A stretch of 64,000 bases of DNA from Agromyces albus (GTDB lineage: Bacteria > Actinomycetota > Actinomycetes > Actinomycetales > Microbacteriaceae): the NCBI RefSeq assembly GCF_030815405.1, contig NZ_JAUSWX010000001.1:558001-622000 (forward strand). Reading direction: 5' to 3'. Positions within the stretch are counted from its first letter, which is position 1. Each line of letters begins with the position of its first letter. Both the position numbers and the translations under genes were made by a program. Shown piece after piece: positions 7,532 to 16,690 of the stretch. Below the pieces are notes generated by a model that saw only the letters and a list, made by a program, of their open reading frames with translations, ran no database searches and was not told where the DNA came from.

Positions 7532-8977
7532 TCACGCCGCCCGGTCTTCGCGCAGTTGGAATCGCGCCCGGCCGCCGAGTCGTGGTACCTGTGCCGGGTC
7601 GATGTGCGGTGGCGGGATGAACCACACCTCGCTCGTACTCGGGTGTATCTGCCAGCCGTCGCGGTGGATCATGTGGTGGCAGAAGCTGCAGAGCATGACT
7701 CCGTTCGAGAGGTCGGTCGGGCCGGTATCTCGTTCCCACCACGCGATGTGGTGGGCTTCGACGTAGGTGATGTTCTGGCCGCATGAGGCGCAGCCGCCGT
7801 CGCGCTCGCTGAGTGCGAGCCGTTGCGCTTTCGTGAACAGGCGGGCCGCGCGTCCGAGGTCGAGCGGGAGGCTGTCGCCGCCGAGCACCGCGGGCACGAG
7901 TTCGGCGTCGGCGGCCATGCGGCGGGCCGTGGCGGCTGAGATGGGCTGGTCGAGACCGTCGATGCGTGCGTGCCCGAGCTCGCTGACGAGCGTCTCGAGG
8001 TCGACGCGGACGACGACCGTGGTCTTCGCGAGCGGGGTGAGGGTCTGGGTGCAGCCGAGCGTGTGGCGGGCGAGCGCGGCGAGCGCGTCGGCCTGGATCT
8101 GCGGGATCGACCGTCGGTCGTCCACGACGGGAGCGTGATCGCCGTCGCCGGGCTCGCGCCGGCGTAGCACGTCGCTCACAAGGGCCTCGATTGCCGCCTT
8201 CAGCGGAGCGGCGCTCTCTGGATCGAGGCGCGCGTGCAGGTGCACGATGCCGCGGCCGTCTTCGCGCATCGTCAGCGACCGCTCCATGCGGAGCTCCTCT
8301 TCGCGGGGCTCGACGCCGTCGGGGTCGAGGCGCGCCTCCGCCTCCCGCACTCCGCGCGTGAGGATCTCGAGCGGCACCCGCGCTGCCAGATCGACGAGGG
8401 CTGCTTCGACGACGTCGACCCGGGACGTCTCGGCTCTCGCCGACGCGCGGTCGAGCATCGAGGTGATCGCTGATGCCGCCTCGATGCCGATCGTCGCCGC
8501 CTCGAGGGCAGCAGCGACGTGCGGATGCCGCGCGGGCATTCGCTCGCCACTGAAGGCCTGCCGCTCGGCGGTGGCGATGCCGACGGCGATCAGCCGCACC
8601 GCGTCGGCGCGCGATGCTCCGGTGGACGCGGCGATCAGCCGGGTCGGATTGTGGAATCCCTGCGCCTTCGCGAGCCCGGTCTCGCCGAATTCCGGGCCGG
8701 ACCGTTTCGTCACCTCTGCGGCGACCATGGCGAGCGCGGCGTCGACATCGCGCCGGACCTTCGCGAGCGCATCCGTGACCTGCACGAGTCGGGCGTCGCT
8801 CATCTGTTGCACTTCGGCCTGCGCGGTCTCGCCGACCGCGCCCCAGGCCGGCATCGCACCCGCCCACGCCTCACGAAGCGCTGCCACATCGCGCTCGAGC
8901 GCAGCCAGCGCACGCGGCGCCGGCTGCGCCGGCTGCGCCGGCTGCGCCGGATGCGCGAATTGCGGGGGCTGTTCCAT
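7532..8977 (-). CDS. DUF222 / HNH endonuclease-domain protein (13E12-repeat family)
   Basis: A DUF222 domain spans roughly residues 60-360, followed by a C-terminal HNH nuclease motif: CASCGQN, then the HNH core VEAHHIAWW, LSNGVMLCSFCHHMIH. The CxxC...CxxC set should bind structural zinc. Such proteins are present in many copies in actinobacterial genomes; their role is unresolved, with mobile-element or self-homing associations suggested. ATG 8977 has AGGA seven bases upstream and is preferred to GTG 8992. The N-terminus holds an AQP-type repeat encoded by four 9-bp units. Confidence 0.9.
   Translation of the reverse strand: MEQPPQFAHPAQPAQPAQPAPRALAALERDVAALREAWAGAMPAWGAVGETAQAEVQQMSDARLVQVTDALAKVRRDVDAALAMVAAEVTKRSGPEFGETGLAKAQGFHNPTRLIAASTGASRADAVRLIAVGIATAERQAFSGERMPARHPHVAAALEAATIGIEAASAITSMLDRASARAETSRVDVVEAALVDLAARVPLEILTRGVREAEARLDPDGVEPREEELRMERSLTMREDGRGIVHLHARLDPESAAPLKAAIEALVSDVLRRREPGDGDHAPVVDDRRSIPQIQADALAALARHTLGCTQTLTPLAKTTVVVRVDLETLVSELGHARIDGLDQPISAATARRMAADAELVPAVLGGDSLPLDLGRAARLFTKAQRLALSERDGGCASCGQNITYVEAHHIAWWERDTGPTDLSNGVMLCSFCHHMIHRDGWQIHPSTSEVWFIPPPHIDPAQVPRLGGRARFQLREDRAA
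8917..8952. repeat. Four 9-bp tandem units in the DUF222-HNH gene
   Basis: The unit GCGCCGGCT occurs four times (last copy with one change), encoding the Ala/Gln/Pro repeats near the N-terminus. In-frame length variation by slippage would be tolerated. Confidence 0.85.
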
Positions 8978-9156
8978 GCTTCGATCCTGCACCTACCCAC
9001 CGACATTCGATCGCGCGCAGAAACCGCCGATGATCAGGAATTATGCCTGGATGAATCGCAGGAGTCGTGCCCTGTGGAGGACAAGTCGCAGCCCGAGGCA
9101 TCCGTTCTCAGAAGCCAAGAAGCTCGCGCGCTTGGACAGCTCAGGCATGGTCTCCG

Positions 9157-10470
9157 TCATCCCCACGGCGCGGCGCACGGTTCGGTGGGCGACCCGCTGA
9201 GCGCCGAGCGGAGCAACGGCGCCAGTGCCTTCGGGATCTCCAATACTGCAGTGCCCGTGCCGCCGTCGCCGTTCCCGAGCATCGCGAAGACCGCCCCGGT
9301 CAACGGGTAGTACGCGACGTTCGTGCCGTACCCGGGTTCGGCGCCGGCGTGGGAGACGCTCGTGACGCAGCCGGTTGCGACGTCGACCTCGACACCCGCA
9401 CCGAGGCCGTACCCTGCTCCGGTCTGTCCCGAAACCGGCGCGACATCCGCATATCGTGCAACTTGGAGCTCGGGGGTCACGCCTGCGCCCTCGCCGATGG
9501 CCTCGCCCCACGCATGCAGGTCGTCGAGGGTCGACACCATGCCGCCGCCCGCCCAGCTCTCGCCGTTCGACCAGTCGACGGTGTCGACGGGCTCGCCGAG
9601 TGCGGGGCAGAAGAGCGAATACCCGTGGGTCAACGGTGCGGTGACCTGTCCGTCGGGGGCGAACCTGCTGCGGTCCATGCCGAACGGCTCGGTGATGCGG
9701 TCGCGGATGAGCGTCGCGAGATCGGCACCGGTGACCTGCTCGAGGATGCCGCCGAGCAGGAAGTAGTTCGTGTTGGCGTACTCGAATCCCTCGCCCGGTG
9801 CGAAGTCCGCGCGCGGGGTCGCCGCGCCGGTGGCGATGAGTTCGTCGGGCGTTGGGATGGCGTACGGGTCGCTGCAGATGCGGTCGACCTGCGGCTGGCC
9901 GGATTCACCGATGCCGCTCGAGTGGTTCAGCAGCATCCGCACTGTGATGTTAGGTGCCTCGGGGAACTCGGGATACCACCGGTCGAGCGTGTCGTCGAGG
10001 CTGACGTCGAATTCGGGCTCGCCGATCACCTGCAGCATGACCGTGCCGACGATCGTCTTGGTGATGCTGCCGATCTTCTGCTGGTGGTCGCGGCCGATCG
10101 GCTCGCCGGTCTCGACATCGGCCAGGCCCCGCTCCGACACCCACTCGCCCTCGCCGGGGATCCACACCCCGACGATGACTCCCGGTATCCCGGATGCCGC
10201 GAACCCCTCGTCGAGTGCCGCTTCCAGCTGCGCGACCAATTCGGGGTCGAACGCGCCGCCGTTCGGAGTGGGCGTCTCGATGGCGGATGCCGCGGGCTGT
10301 GCACCACCGGGGGCAGGCCCGCCGGATGTGCCCCAGAACGTTGCGGCGATCACCCCGATCGCCGCGACGGCGACGACGGCCGCCGTCCAGAGGACCACAC
10401 GGCGAATCGGCTTCCTGCCGCCTGGGCGCGCTCCCTCGGGTTCTGCAGCCGCTGCACGGGTGGGCGTCAC
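9157..10470 (-). CDS. Membrane-anchored serine hydrolase, class C beta-lactamase/DD-peptidase fold
   Basis: The 437-aa protein starts with a basic cytoplasmic tail, then one membrane segment (about 25-46), a Pro/Gly linker and a beta-lactamase family (PF00144-like) domain. The active-site SxxK is SITK and the YxN motif is YANTNY; a late HAGAEPGYG stands where the KTG/HxG box is expected. Likely roles are D-alanyl-D-alanine carboxypeptidase or esterase activity on the outer face of the membrane; true beta-lactamase activity cannot be claimed from this. Confidence 0.88.
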   Translation of the reverse strand: MTPTRAAAAEPEGARPGGRKPIRRVVLWTAAVVAVAAIGVIAATFWGTSGGPAPGGAQPAASAIETPTPNGGAFDPELVAQLEAALDEGFAASGIPGVIVGVWIPGEGEWVSERGLADVETGEPIGRDHQQKIGSITKTIVGTVMLQVIGEPEFDVSLDDTLDRWYPEFPEAPNITVRMLLNHSSGIGESGQPQVDRICSDPYAIPTPDELIATGAATPRADFAPGEGFEYANTNYFLLGGILEQVTGADLATLIRDRITEPFGMDRSRFAPDGQVTAPLTHGYSLFCPALGEPVDTVDWSNGESWAGGGMVSTLDDLHAWGEAIGEGAGVTPELQVARYADVAPVSGQTGAGYGLGAGVEVDVATGCVTSVSHAGAEPGYGTNVAYYPLTGAVFAMLGNGDGGTGTAVLEIPKALAPLLRSALSGSPTEPCAAPWG

Positions 10471-10534
10471 GTCGCGCCCGACACCGTCATCATCGCGTGC
10501 CGTGTGGCTGGCGCATGGTGGATGCTACCGCGGC

Positions 10535-10577
10535 GTGCGCCGGTCCGTCGGAAACGGTGCGCCGGTCCGTCGAAACG
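10535..10577. repeat. 21/22-bp tandem duplication upstream of the serine hydrolase
   Basis: Two adjacent copies differ by one G (10535-10556 and 10557-10577), sharing GCGCCGGTCCGTCG. They sit in the 293-bp gap between the hydrolase (minus) and the toxin-antitoxin operon (plus). The rest of the gap shows no gene. Confidence 0.7.
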
Positions 10578-10707
10578 CGTGGCCCCGGTCCGGGGGATGC
10601 ACCGAGCCAACGCTCGGCTTCCATGTGTGCATGCTGCGGACCGCCGCTGACGCCCGCCAGCGCACTGTCAACTACCGTCGATCTGGACGCCGTGCAGGTA
10701 CGGCTGT

Positions 10708-10724
10708 GGTATCACCTTGATACC
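10708..10724. promoter_or_regulatory. Palindromic operator of the RHH/Doc operon
   Basis: Perfect palindrome GGTATCA-CCT-TGATACC. A TAGGAT -10-like hexamer follows at 10732, so the site overlaps the expected -35 region. Binding by the ribbon-helix-helix antitoxin (autoregulation) is the usual mode for such operons and is inferred here. Confidence 0.7.
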
Positions 10725-10763
10725 TCGATGCTAGGATAGAGCATTCGACGAGAGGAGTCCGCT

Positions 10764-10967
10764 ATGGCGATGACCCTGCGCCTCGACGAGCAGCATGATG
10801 AACTCCTCGAAGCGCTCGCCAAGCGCTTCGGGCGCTCCAAGACCGAGGTGGTCGAGATCGCGCTCGACGAGCTCGCCGGGCGCGAAGACAAGTCGGCTCG
10901 CACGCGCGCGGCGTTCGCGCGCGTCCGGGAGCGGGACGCCGGCCTGCTCGAGCGCCTCGCCCGGTGA
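10764..10967 (+). CDS. Ribbon-helix-helix (CopG/MetJ-type) antitoxin
   Basis: The 67-aa protein begins with a short beta strand and two helices (MTLRLDEQHDELLEALAKRF, GRSKTEVVEIALDELAG), the RHH pattern, followed by a charged tail likely to wrap the toxin. A strong GAGAGGAG lies upstream of ATG. Its stop overlaps the Doc start (GTGA). It neutralises the adjacent Fic/Doc toxin and probably binds the palindrome at 10708. Confidence 0.9.
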   Translation: MAMTLRLDEQHDELLEALAKRFGRSKTEVVEIALDELAGREDKSARTRAAFARVRERDAGLLERLAR

Positions 10968-11347
10968 CGGAGTACCTCGAACCGTCCGATGTGGAAGCCC
11001 TGCTCGATGAGGAGGGCTTCCACTACAAGGACGGTACCCGCGGCCGGAATCTGCTCCTCACCGCGCTCGCCGCGCCGATGCCCGTCTTCGGCGAGGACGT
11101 CCATCCGTCGATCGAGGAGAAGTCCGCCGCCTTCCTCCTGGCGGCGAATCGCAACCACGCCCTCGCCGACGGCAACAAGCGCCTCGCGTGGTTCGTCACC
11201 GTCGCCTTCCTCGAGCTCAACGGCCATGACCTGGTGGTGACGGATGTCGCAGCGACCGACCTCTTCCTGCGAGCGGTCGCCGCTGGCGAAGTCGAGCTCG
11301 ACGCGCTCGCGGAATGGATCGCCGGTCACCTCCGTCCATTGGCGTGA
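10964..11347 (+). CDS. doc: Doc-type toxin (Fic/death-on-curing fold)
   Basis: The 127-aa protein carries the Doc variant of the Fic motif, NHALADGNKR, after an SIEEKSAAFLLAANRN helix. Doc proteins phosphorylate elongation factor Tu and stop translation. Length matches phage P1 Doc (126 aa). GTG start overlaps the antitoxin stop, as usual in toxin-antitoxin operons. The partner is an RHH protein instead of Phd, a combination known in actinobacteria. Confidence 0.9.
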   Translation: MTEYLEPSDVEALLDEEGFHYKDGTRGRNLLLTALAAPMPVFGEDVHPSIEEKSAAFLLAANRNHALADGNKRLAWFVTVAFLELNGHDLVVTDVAATDLFLRAVAAGEVELDALAEWIAGHLRPLA

Positions 11348-11550
11348 CGTCCGCCTCACGCACTCGGCGCGCGGGCAGCGCATTCGGCGCGGCGTCACGA
11401 GTCAGTGGTCGCCCTGACCCTTCGGCTCCGAATGGAACTGCCCGCCATCCGTGTCGGTCCCTACGATGTGGATGCGCCGCTTCCAGCGCGTGCTGCTTCC
11501 CCCGGCGCGGTGCGATGACGGTCCGCCGTCACGAGAGAAGGGGAAGCGAA

Positions 11551-13620
11551 ATGGGCATCGGAAGACTGGTCGGAGACCACTTCGACCTGATCGTGTCGAT
11601 CCGGCATAATGCCGCCCAGGCGCGCGTCGACGAATGGGAGGAGTCGTTCGCGCAGGCGTCGCGTCTGCTGTGGGACGCCACCGACGGACAGCACCGGTTC
11701 GGCACGATCTACGTGTGCAACAACTCGACCGGCGGACGCAACGCGGACGCATGGCTGCTCGAACCCGAGGGTCGGTCCTCATCCGCGGTCGACGCGCTCG
11801 GCAACGAGACCGCGCACATGACCCTCTACGGGGATGAGCGCTTCAAGCCGTTCATCGTCGTGCACGAGTACGGGCACTACGGGTACGGGGTGTACGACGA
11901 GTACGCCGGGTCGGCCGGCGACGCCGAGTGCATCGGCGGCACCACCTCGGACGCCTGCATCATGGAGGCAGGCTGGGGCTCGGGCGACCGCTTCGGCAAC
12001 TCCGGCACCGGCGGCACGCTCGTCACCGGGCGAGTGAGCGAGTTCTGCGTCGCCGGCAACCACGATCCCGACAGCGACGGGTACCAGGACGAGATCCACG
12101 GCGTCTCGTGCTGGCAGACGATCGTCGCGAACTACCCGGGCATGACGATCCCCGCGGGCACGCCGACCACGGCGGTGCCCGGCGGCGCAGGAGCGATCAA
12201 CTGGGTCATCCTGGCACCCGAGCAGCGGTACGTGCTGGTCATCGACCGGTCGGGCAGCATGCAGGGCGACAAGATCCGTCAGGCGCGGATCGGCAGTGAC
12301 TGGTGGGCCGACAATGCCCAGCTGAATGACCGGCTCGGGGTGGTGTCGTTCGCGAACTCGGCCCGCACCGACATCGGGCTGACGACGATCTCAGGCGACC
12401 CTGACCGCGACTCCGTCCAGAACGCGATCGGCACGATCGCCGCGGGCGGCCAGACCGCGATCGGCGACGGTCTCCGTCAGGCGCTCGACGAGATCCTCGC
12501 CGCGGGCCAGCGGGCGGCGACGCAGGTCGCCGTGCTCCTCACCGATGGACTGCACAACAGTGGCGAGGACCCGAACGCGGTACTCCCGGACCTCTCGGCG
12601 AACGGCGTGCGCGTTTACACCATCGGCGTCGGCCCCTCCATCGACAGCCCCTTGCTGCAGTCGATCGCGAGCTCGACCGGCGGCACCTTCTACCGCATCG
12701 ACCCGTCGCTGTCGTCGGCAGACCAGGAGTTCCGCATCCGCACGGTACTGCAGGAGATCTCCGGCGTCGCCCGCGACAACGGCGGCGTCGTGACCACGCG
12801 GCCCGAGAAGCTCGGCGAGGAGAAGGTCGTCGAGCGGCGCGTGCTCATCGAGGAGGGCAGCGAGCTGGCGACGTTCGCCGTGACGTGGGACGGCGACCCG
12901 CGGGCGATCGACCTCGAACTCGAGGCGCCGGATGGCACGGTGATCAACCTGGGTGCTGTGCCGCCCGAGGCGCGCCCGATCGACACCGGCCGGCCATACA
13001 CCGGCTTCCAGGTCGAGAAGCCCGTCCCGGGAGAATGGCTCGTGCGCATGCGGCCCGAGCGCGGGCAGGTCTCGCGCGGGCAGCTGTACGTGTTCAGCCA
13101 GAACACGCACATCGACGGCGGACTCTTCACCCCGGATGCGCGAGTCGCACCGGGCGATCCGATCCGGCTCTACCTGCAGACCTACTTCGACCAGCCGGTC
13201 GGCGGTGTGCAGGTCAGCGCGGCGGCGATCCTGCCGGACGGATCGACCGCACCCGTGCAGTTCGGCGACGACGGCGACCCGCTCACGGGTGACGCGGTCG
13301 CGAAGGACGGCACCTACTCGGCGGTCTTCGACGAGACGCACGACGCCGAAGGCGCGTACCGATTCCAGGTCACGGTGACGAGCGACGGCTCGTCCGTCTT
13401 CTACCCGGAGGCCGGCGAGAAGCGCGAGCCCGGCGACGCCGAGCCGACCGCGCCGATTCCGGCGTTCGAGCGGCGCTTCACGCTCACCGTCATGGTGGGC
13501 GAGGAGAAGATCGTCGAGCCCGAGCAGGAGGACGATCGCGAGCCCGAGTACCGCGAGCCGAAGCGCCGCGGGTCGAAGGAGAAGAAGGCGTCGCTGCGTC
13601 GCGACATCCGCTCTGCCTGA
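11551..13620 (+). CDS. CLCA-like zinc metalloprotease / von Willebrand A domain protein
   Basis: The 689-aa protein has the architecture of animal CLCA (calcium-activated chloride channel regulator) proteins. Residues 105-118 read HEYGHYGYGVYDEY, matching the CLCA zinc site H-E-x2-x-H...D with ligands His105, His109 and Asp116 and catalytic Glu106. A VWA domain follows (about 225-410) with the MIDAS motif DRSGSM at Asp232/Ser234/Ser236. Beta-sandwich-like regions occupy 430-650, and a highly charged tail (EPEQEDDREPEYREPKRRG) ends the protein. No signal peptide or membrane segment is visible from ATG 11551 (RBS AGAAGGGGAAG) or from the in-frame ATG at 11518, which is odd for a family that is secreted elsewhere. 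It appears monocistronic. Confidence 0.85.
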   Translation: MGIGRLVGDHFDLIVSIRHNAAQARVDEWEESFAQASRLLWDATDGQHRFGTIYVCNNSTGGRNADAWLLEPEGRSSSAVDALGNETAHMTLYGDERFKPFIVVHEYGHYGYGVYDEYAGSAGDAECIGGTTSDACIMEAGWGSGDRFGNSGTGGTLVTGRVSEFCVAGNHDPDSDGYQDEIHGVSCWQTIVANYPGMTIPAGTPTTAVPGGAGAINWVILAPEQRYVLVIDRSGSMQGDKIRQARIGSDWWADNAQLNDRLGVVSFANSARTDIGLTTISGDPDRDSVQNAIGTIAAGGQTAIGDGLRQALDEILAAGQRAATQVAVLLTDGLHNSGEDPNAVLPDLSANGVRVYTIGVGPSIDSPLLQSIASSTGGTFYRIDPSLSSADQEFRIRTVLQEISGVARDNGGVVTTRPEKLGEEKVVERRVLIEEGSELATFAVTWDGDPRAIDLELEAPDGTVINLGAVPPEARPIDTGRPYTGFQVEKPVPGEWLVRMRPERGQVSRGQLYVFSQNTHIDGGLFTPDARVAPGDPIRLYLQTYFDQPVGGVQVSAAAILPDGSTAPVQFGDDGDPLTGDAVAKDGTYSAVFDETHDAEGAYRFQVTVTSDGSSVFYPEAGEKREPGDAEPTAPIPAFERRFTLTVMVGEEKIVEPEQEDDREPEYREPKRRGSKEKKASLRRDIRSA

Positions 13621-13655
13621 TGATCGGGACGTGATCGCAACGTCGTGATCGCAAC

Positions 13656-13684
13656 GTCGGGCCCCGTGTCACGCGGGGCCCGAC
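13656..13684. terminator. Hairpin terminator after the CLCA-like gene
   Basis: An 11-bp perfect stem (GTCGGGCCCCG/CGGGGCCCGAC) with a 7-nt loop. It is immediately preceded by two tandem 14-bp copies of GTGATCGCAACGTC (13631-13658). No clear U-tract follows. Confidence 0.55.
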
Positions 13685-13814
13685 AGCTGCGCCCAGCCTC
13701 GGCGGAGGAGCGGCCAAGGCCGATGGCTGGGTTGCGTCGGGCTGCGTCAGGTCGAGGTGGCGGATGTCGCGGCCCGCCGAGGAGCGGGACCGGACGATGT
13801 CCGCTCGGGTCGAA

Positions 13815-15587
13815 TCAGCCCGGCCCGCGCCGGCCGAACACCCCCGCGAGCACGGCATGCAGCAGCGGCACCACCGATGCCACCATGAGCGCCATGCTCC
13901 ACACCGGCTCGTCGAGGCGAAGCAGGATGCCGCCGATGAACAGGCCGACGAACAGCACCGCCGAGACGATCCGCCGGGTCGTGCGCTCGAGCCGCGCCAC
14001 CCGCTGCTCGAGCCGCGGCGAGTTCGCGACGAGGCGCCCCTCCTCGATGCGGTCCGCCAGCGCATCGAGGCGCTGCGGCAGCCGCGCGACCGTGCCGGCG
14101 AACGACAGCGCCTCCTGCCCGAGCGCCTGCACGATGTTGCCGCGCTCGTCGCGCAGGAGCTGCGCGGCATACGGCTCGACGGCGTCCCACATGTTGAACT
14201 CGGGGTCGAGCGAGCTGCACAGGCCCGACGTCAGCGACATCGAACGGATGACGAGCAGGAAGTTCTCGGGCAGTTGGAACGGCAGCGCCCGCATCACCTC
14301 GCCGAACTCGATCGCGAAGCTGCGCAGCTCGCGCTGGTCGACCCGCTGCAGCTCGGCGAGGCCCATTCCGCCGAAGCGCGCGAACAGCTCGGCCATCGCT
14401 CGCTCGAGTTCTTCCGTGTCGGCCGACGGCAGCAGAATGCCGACACCACGGATGCTGTCGACCAGCCGCTTCCCGTCACGCGCGGCGACCGCGAGGATGA
14501 CCTGCTGCAGTCCGCGCCGCAGCGAGTCGGGCACTTCGCCCATCATGCCGAAATCGATGAAGGTGAGCCGCCAGTCGGGGGAAGCGGCCGGCGCCGCGGC
14601 ATCCGTTACCCTCGAAGCCGGCGACGCGGCATCCGTCACCCGCTCGACTGGCGTGATGAAGATGTTGCCGGGGTGCGGGTCGGCGTGGAAGTAGCCGTCG
14701 CGGAAGAGCTGGTCGAACATGACGGTCGCGAACTGCTTCGCGACCGCCTTCGCGTCGATGCCCGCCGCGACCAGGGCCGCGCGGTCGTTGATCTTGATCG
14801 CCGTCACGTCGGCGAGCGTCAGCACGCGGCGCGTCGTGCGCTCCCAGACGACTTCGGGCGCGGCGACCCGCGAGTCGTCGGCGAAGCTCGCCGCGAACCG
14901 CTCGGCGTTGCCCGCTTCCTGCAGGTAGTCGATCTCTTGGAGGCTCGTGACGGCGAACTCCTCGACGAGCGAGGGGAGGTCGACGCGGCTCGAGACGAAT
15001 CTCACGCGGCTGAGCCATCCGGCGACCCGGCGCAGCGCCGCCAGGTCGACGTCGACGATCGTCTCGATGCCCGGCCGCTGCACCTTGACGACGGCCTCGT
15101 CGTATCCCATGTCGGCGGCATCGATCGGCGAGAGCTTGGCGCGATGCGCTTGACCGAGGGATGCCGCGGCCAGCGGTGTCGGGTCGAACCACGCGTACGC
15201 GCGCTCGAGCGGTACACCCAGCTCGGCTTCGGCGAGGCGTCGGATCGCGTCGAACGGCACGGGCGGCACTTCATCTTGGAGCCCCGCGAGCTCGTGCGTG
15301 ATCTCGGGCGGCAGCACGTCGAGTCGCGACGAGAGGTATTGGCCGACCTTGATCATGAGGCCGCCGAGGTCGACCGCGAGCACGTGGAAGCGCTGGGCGA
15401 TGCGGGTCAGCCGCGCTGCTCGCCCGCGCGCCGCAACCTTCGCCAGGCCGAAGCGAGGCAGCACGAGCTCGAACCACCAGGTCTGCACGATGTGTCGCGC
15501 GGCGAACCGCAAGATGCGCCGGTAGCGGGCGCGCGTGTTGCCGACATCGGGCGTCGAGTCATCCGGACGCCGACGTGCCGAGGGCAC
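13815..15587 (-). CDS. ABC1/AarF/UbiB-family atypical protein kinase, membrane-anchored
   Basis: The 590-aa protein shows UbiB-family hallmarks: KVGQYLSSR in the N-terminal extension, the Ala-rich nucleotide loop AAASLGQAH, the lysine strand VVKVQRPG, the catalytic HADPHPGN and the metal-binding IDFGMMG. Two C-terminal hydrophobic segments (about 535-585) anchor it. UbiB/ADCK proteins act in isoprenoid-quinone or lipid metabolism, through ATPase rather than ordinary kinase activity. GTG 15587 is chosen because AGGA lies 9 bases upstream and it starts 5 bp after the PadR stop; longer frames would overlap PadR. It is co-transcribed with PadR. Confidence 0.9.
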   Translation of the reverse strand: MPSARRRPDDSTPDVGNTRARYRRILRFAARHIVQTWWFELVLPRFGLAKVAARGRAARLTRIAQRFHVLAVDLGGLMIKVGQYLSSRLDVLPPEITHELAGLQDEVPPVPFDAIRRLAEAELGVPLERAYAWFDPTPLAAASLGQAHRAKLSPIDAADMGYDEAVVKVQRPGIETIVDVDLAALRRVAGWLSRVRFVSSRVDLPSLVEEFAVTSLQEIDYLQEAGNAERFAASFADDSRVAAPEVVWERTTRRVLTLADVTAIKINDRAALVAAGIDAKAVAKQFATVMFDQLFRDGYFHADPHPGNIFITPVERVTDAASPASRVTDAAAPAASPDWRLTFIDFGMMGEVPDSLRRGLQQVILAVAARDGKRLVDSIRGVGILLPSADTEELERAMAELFARFGGMGLAELQRVDQRELRSFAIEFGEVMRALPFQLPENFLLVIRSMSLTSGLCSSLDPEFNMWDAVEPYAAQLLRDERGNIVQALGQEALSFAGTVARLPQRLDALADRIEEGRLVANSPRLEQRVARLERTTRRIVSAVLFVGLFIGGILLRLDEPVWSMALMVASVVPLLHAVLAGVFGRRGPG

Positions 15588-15592
15588 CGAGG

Positions 15593-16162
15593 TCAGTCCT
15601 GCGCGAGGATCGAGTAGAGACGACGACGTGCCTCTTCGAGCACCTCGACCGCCTGTTTGATCTGCTCGGGTGTGCCCGTGCGCCCGACCTGCGCCGCTGC
15701 CTGTGCGAGCTCGATGCCGGCCTTCGGGAGCGCCCCGACCGTGCCGGAGTCGCGCGCGCTCGAGGTCTGCCACGGCGCGGGACGATCAGCGGATGCCTCG
15801 GCCTCGGCCCGTCCCCCTTCCGTCAGCGAGTAGGTCTTGCGGCCATTCGACTCCTCTGCGCTGATGAGCCCCTCGTCGGCGAGCAGCTGCAGCGTCGGAT
15901 ACACCGAGCCCGCGCTCGGCTTCCATGCACCGCCGCTGCGCTCGGCGATCTCGCTGATGATCTGGTAGCCGTGCATCGGCTTCTCGGCGAGGAGCGCGAG
16001 CACTGCCGCGCGGACGTCGCCGCGGCCCATGCGCGGCGCGACCTTCTGCTCGAACATGCCGCGAAGTTGATCCATGGCCTCCCACAGTCCCTGTCCGGGG
16101 CCCCCTTGCCCCCACCCGCCCGAGGGACCGGTGAAGCCGTCGCCCCTGTACGAACCGTTCAT
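15593..16162 (-). CDS. PadR-family transcriptional regulator
   Basis: The 189-aa protein has a Gly/Trp-rich N-terminus, then the PadR winged helix (VLALLAEKPMHGYQIISEIAER, GSVYPTLQLLADEGL, GRKTYSLTEGG) and a C-terminal helical dimerisation arm. The start is secure: GGGAGGAC precedes ATG. It is the first gene of an operon with the ABC1 kinase. The AT-rich repeat just upstream is its probable autoregulatory site. Confidence 0.93.
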   Translation of the reverse strand: MNGSYRGDGFTGPSGGWGQGGPGQGLWEAMDQLRGMFEQKVAPRMGRGDVRAAVLALLAEKPMHGYQIISEIAERSGGAWKPSAGSVYPTLQLLADEGLISAEESNGRKTYSLTEGGRAEAEASADRPAPWQTSSARDSGTVGALPKAGIELAQAAAQVGRTGTPEQIKQAVEVLEEARRRLYSILAQD

Positions 16163-16200
16163 GATGTCCTCCCTGAACCGGGCACTCGCCCGGCGCTCGA

Positions 16201-16222
16201 CGATATATCAACGATATATCGT
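16201..16222. promoter_or_regulatory. Probable PadR operator, repeated CGATATATC
   Basis: Two direct copies of CGATATATC (16201-16209, 16212-16220). The second lies inside the perfect palindrome ACGATATATCGT. The AT-rich sequence stands out in a high-GC background and lies 40 bp before the PadR start. Confidence 0.6.
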
Positions 16223-16303
16223 TCGCATGCTTCGGGGTAGACCGTGAATCCCCGTCGACTTGGGCGCGTCCGGCGCGAATCGACCAACGGGTAAGGTGAC
16301 GCC

Positions 16304-16648
16304 GTGCTCCCCATTCTTCTGGCCGTCGCGTTCGGCCTCAGCGTCGGAACCCTGCAGGCCTACGTCTACCTTCCGCGACCGCAGCGCCTGCCATCGATCG
16401 CCGTTGCGGTTGTGCTCCTGATTGGTGCAGCCTATGCAGCGTGGGGCCCGGGTGGGTCGACGGGTCCAGCAGCGGTCATAGTCTTGTCCGCCATCCTCGC
16501 TCAGACGCTGGTGGGCGGCCTTCGTCTGGCCGGCGACCCCCGAGCAGAAGGCTTGGGTTATTGGGAGCGGGTGTGGCTGGGGTTCATGCGTGCTAGCTCG
16601 TTGCGTCGGTCACCCGGTTCGCGGCGCGATGCGCGCCCAGGCCCATAG
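16304..16648 (+). CDS. Small membrane protein of unknown function
   Basis: The 114-aa product begins at a GTG with GGTAAGGTGA upstream. It shows three hydrophobic segments (about 1-22, 30-48, 54-75) and a short Arg/Pro-rich cytoplasmic tail. I do not recognise a family. It is divergent from PadR and convergent with the lipoprotein gene. Confidence 0.6.
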   Translation: MLPILLAVAFGLSVGTLQAYVYLPRPQRLPSIAVAVVLLIGAAYAAWGPGGSTGPAAVIVLSAILAQTLVGGLRLAGDPRAEGLGYWERVWLGFMRASSLRRSPGSRRDARPGP

Positions 16649-16690
16649 CCCGACACCGCGCGATCGTCCATCGAGACGACCTAGTGGAAG

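Noticed and set aside
8917..8952. Repeated 9-bp units considered as a CRISPR-like array
   Set aside because: Units are contiguous, in frame and code for Ala/Gln/Pro; there are no spacers. No CRISPR array is visible in the window.
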